DNA of 64,000 nucleotides. Origin: a virus. Shown here one piece after another: positions 63,358-64,000 of the stretch (its first letter is position 1; every line of letters starts with the position of its first letter). Below the pieces are notes generated by a model, which searched no databases, had not been told where the DNA came from, and worked only from the letters and a program-made list of their open reading frames with translations. The position numbers were made by a program, and so were the translations under genes. The stretch is taken from positions 1 to 64,000 of IMG/VR virus record IMGVR_UViG_3300005613_000015; one strand, 5' to 3'.

Positions 63358-64000
63358 ATGGTTAATGTAGACTTACAAGACTTCTTTGGCGAAACAGGGC
63401 GTGTCCTTGATGTCGCTGGCGTTACCGGGGGTACGGAACTGTTTCACAGATACGACTCCTACCGAGCTTACAGTTGGCTCATTCGTATCAACGGTCTCGG
63501 CGGTGTTGTAGGCAGTATCTTATCGAATACTGGTCTTACAAGCCCTGATAACGTGCTAACTCTCGCGGCCAAACAAGTTGGTCAGATTGGTTACAACGTT
63601 GAAGATATCATGGTAGACCGTGTGAACGATAAGTTTTACTACCCAGGTAGACCTTCAACTGAGGAGACAGTAATTACGTTCGACAACCTTCTTAAAGGTG
63701 ATGCTGCTAAGGCTCTTTTTAACTGGATGCGAACCACTTACGACCCGATTACTGGTACTCACTCTTCTTCGGTTCAATCTAATATCGCTGGGCAGATTAT
63801 CTCTGGTGGTGGCGGTTTCAAGCGTACAATTGATGTTGTTCTTCTAGACAACAACCGCAAGCCACAGTTTGTCGCTCGAATGTACGGCGCTTACTGTAAG
63901 AACTGGCGACTTGCAGAATTCAACTACTCGGCTAACGAATTCCACTCTATCGAGTGTACGGTTCGTTACGACATGGTTGGTTACTTCCGCAACGGTGATA
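63358..64000 (+). CDS. 19: tail tube protein, gp19-like (partial, 214 codons seen)
   Basis: The tail tube subunit, cut by the window end. It begins MVNVDLQDFFGETGRVLDV, has YSWLIRINGLGGV and ends in the window at VGYFRNGD. Strands DVVLLDNNRKPQ and ARMYGAYCKNWRLAEFNYS fit the tube fold. The part seen is already longer than T4 gp19 (163 aa), so there is an insertion or a longer version. It follows the sheath gene directly, the standard 18-19 order, and has its own late promoter-like element. Confidence 0.88.
   Translation, partial: MVNVDLQDFFGETGRVLDVAGVTGGTELFHRYDSYRAYSWLIRINGLGGVVGSILSNTGLTSPDNVLTLAAKQVGQIGYNVEDIMVDRVNDKFYYPGRPSTEETVITFDNLLKGDAAKALFNWMRTTYDPITGTHSSSVQSNIAGQIISGGGGFKRTIDVVLLDNNRKPQFVARMYGAYCKNWRLAEFNYSANEFHSIECTVRYDMVGYFRNGD

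Overview
The window is part of the genome of a large, strictly lytic-looking, contractile-tailed bacteriophage of the T4 superfamily (myovirus morphology). Large terminase, portal, prohead protease, scaffold, major capsid protein, neck proteins, tail sheath, tail tube and baseplate proteins gp25, gp6, gp53 and gp5 are all recognisable, but most differ in length from the T4 proteins and the order differs from T4 (17-20 / baseplate / 21-22-23 / 13-14-15-18-19). No integrase, repressor, attachment site, tRNA, CRISPR array or insertion sequence was seen. The host cannot be named. Early promoters have bacterial sigma70-type form (TGGTATAAT with a -35 box at 16-17 bases), and candidate late promoters have a T4-type core (CTAAATA, close to TATAAATA). 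A B12-dependent ribonucleotide reductase is common in phages of aquatic bacteria.

Layout. (1) 1-3357, minus strand: thirteen very small early genes driven by nine near-identical promoters. In every case the TATAAT box sits 6-7 bases before the start codon, so transcripts should begin at the ATG and be leaderless. Three copies of an 80-base repeat sit upstream of some of these promoters. Products include a HAD-family phosphatase-like protein, several Cys-pair (zinc-ribbon-like) proteins and tiny membrane peptides. (2) 3530-5742, plus strand: late genes of unknown function and a very basic, Cys-containing protein. (3) 5807-9405, minus strand: a metabolic operon with B12-dependent ribonucleotide reductase, a DUF3431-like protein and UDP-galactopyranose mutase, read from a promoter with a structured leader and a possible attenuator. 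(4) 9521-22440, mixed strands: a fibre-type protein, a glycosyltransferase, terminase, portal, a UvsW-type helicase, a hub-assembly protein with a probable programmed -1 frameshift, a primase and a Cas4/RecB-like nuclease. Minus-strand genes are embedded among plus-strand virion genes through short two-way promoters. (5) 22444-53610, plus strand: tail and baseplate genes with overlapping or nearly touching ends, from tape measure through gp53, hub, gp5 spike, gp25, gp6 and a gp7-like wedge to a set of very large fibre/adhesin proteins. These include two tandem paralogues with poly-threonine linkers. (6) 53600-64000, plus strand: lipoprotein, prohead core proteins, gp21, gp22, gp23, a strong terminator, then neck, tail completion, sheath and tail tube (cut by the window end).

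How the parts fit: the left block is an early, probably host-takeover region; the ribonucleotide reductase, primase, helicase and nuclease serve DNA replication and repair; the rest builds the particle. UDP-galactofuranose synthesis, two sugar-transfer-type genes and Thr-rich fibre linkers together suggest, but do not prove, that this phage glycosylates its own tail fibres. The most notable signals are the leaderless early promoter system, the candidate -1 frameshift in the hub-assembly gene, the reductase leader, the two-way promoters, and the fibre paralogue families.
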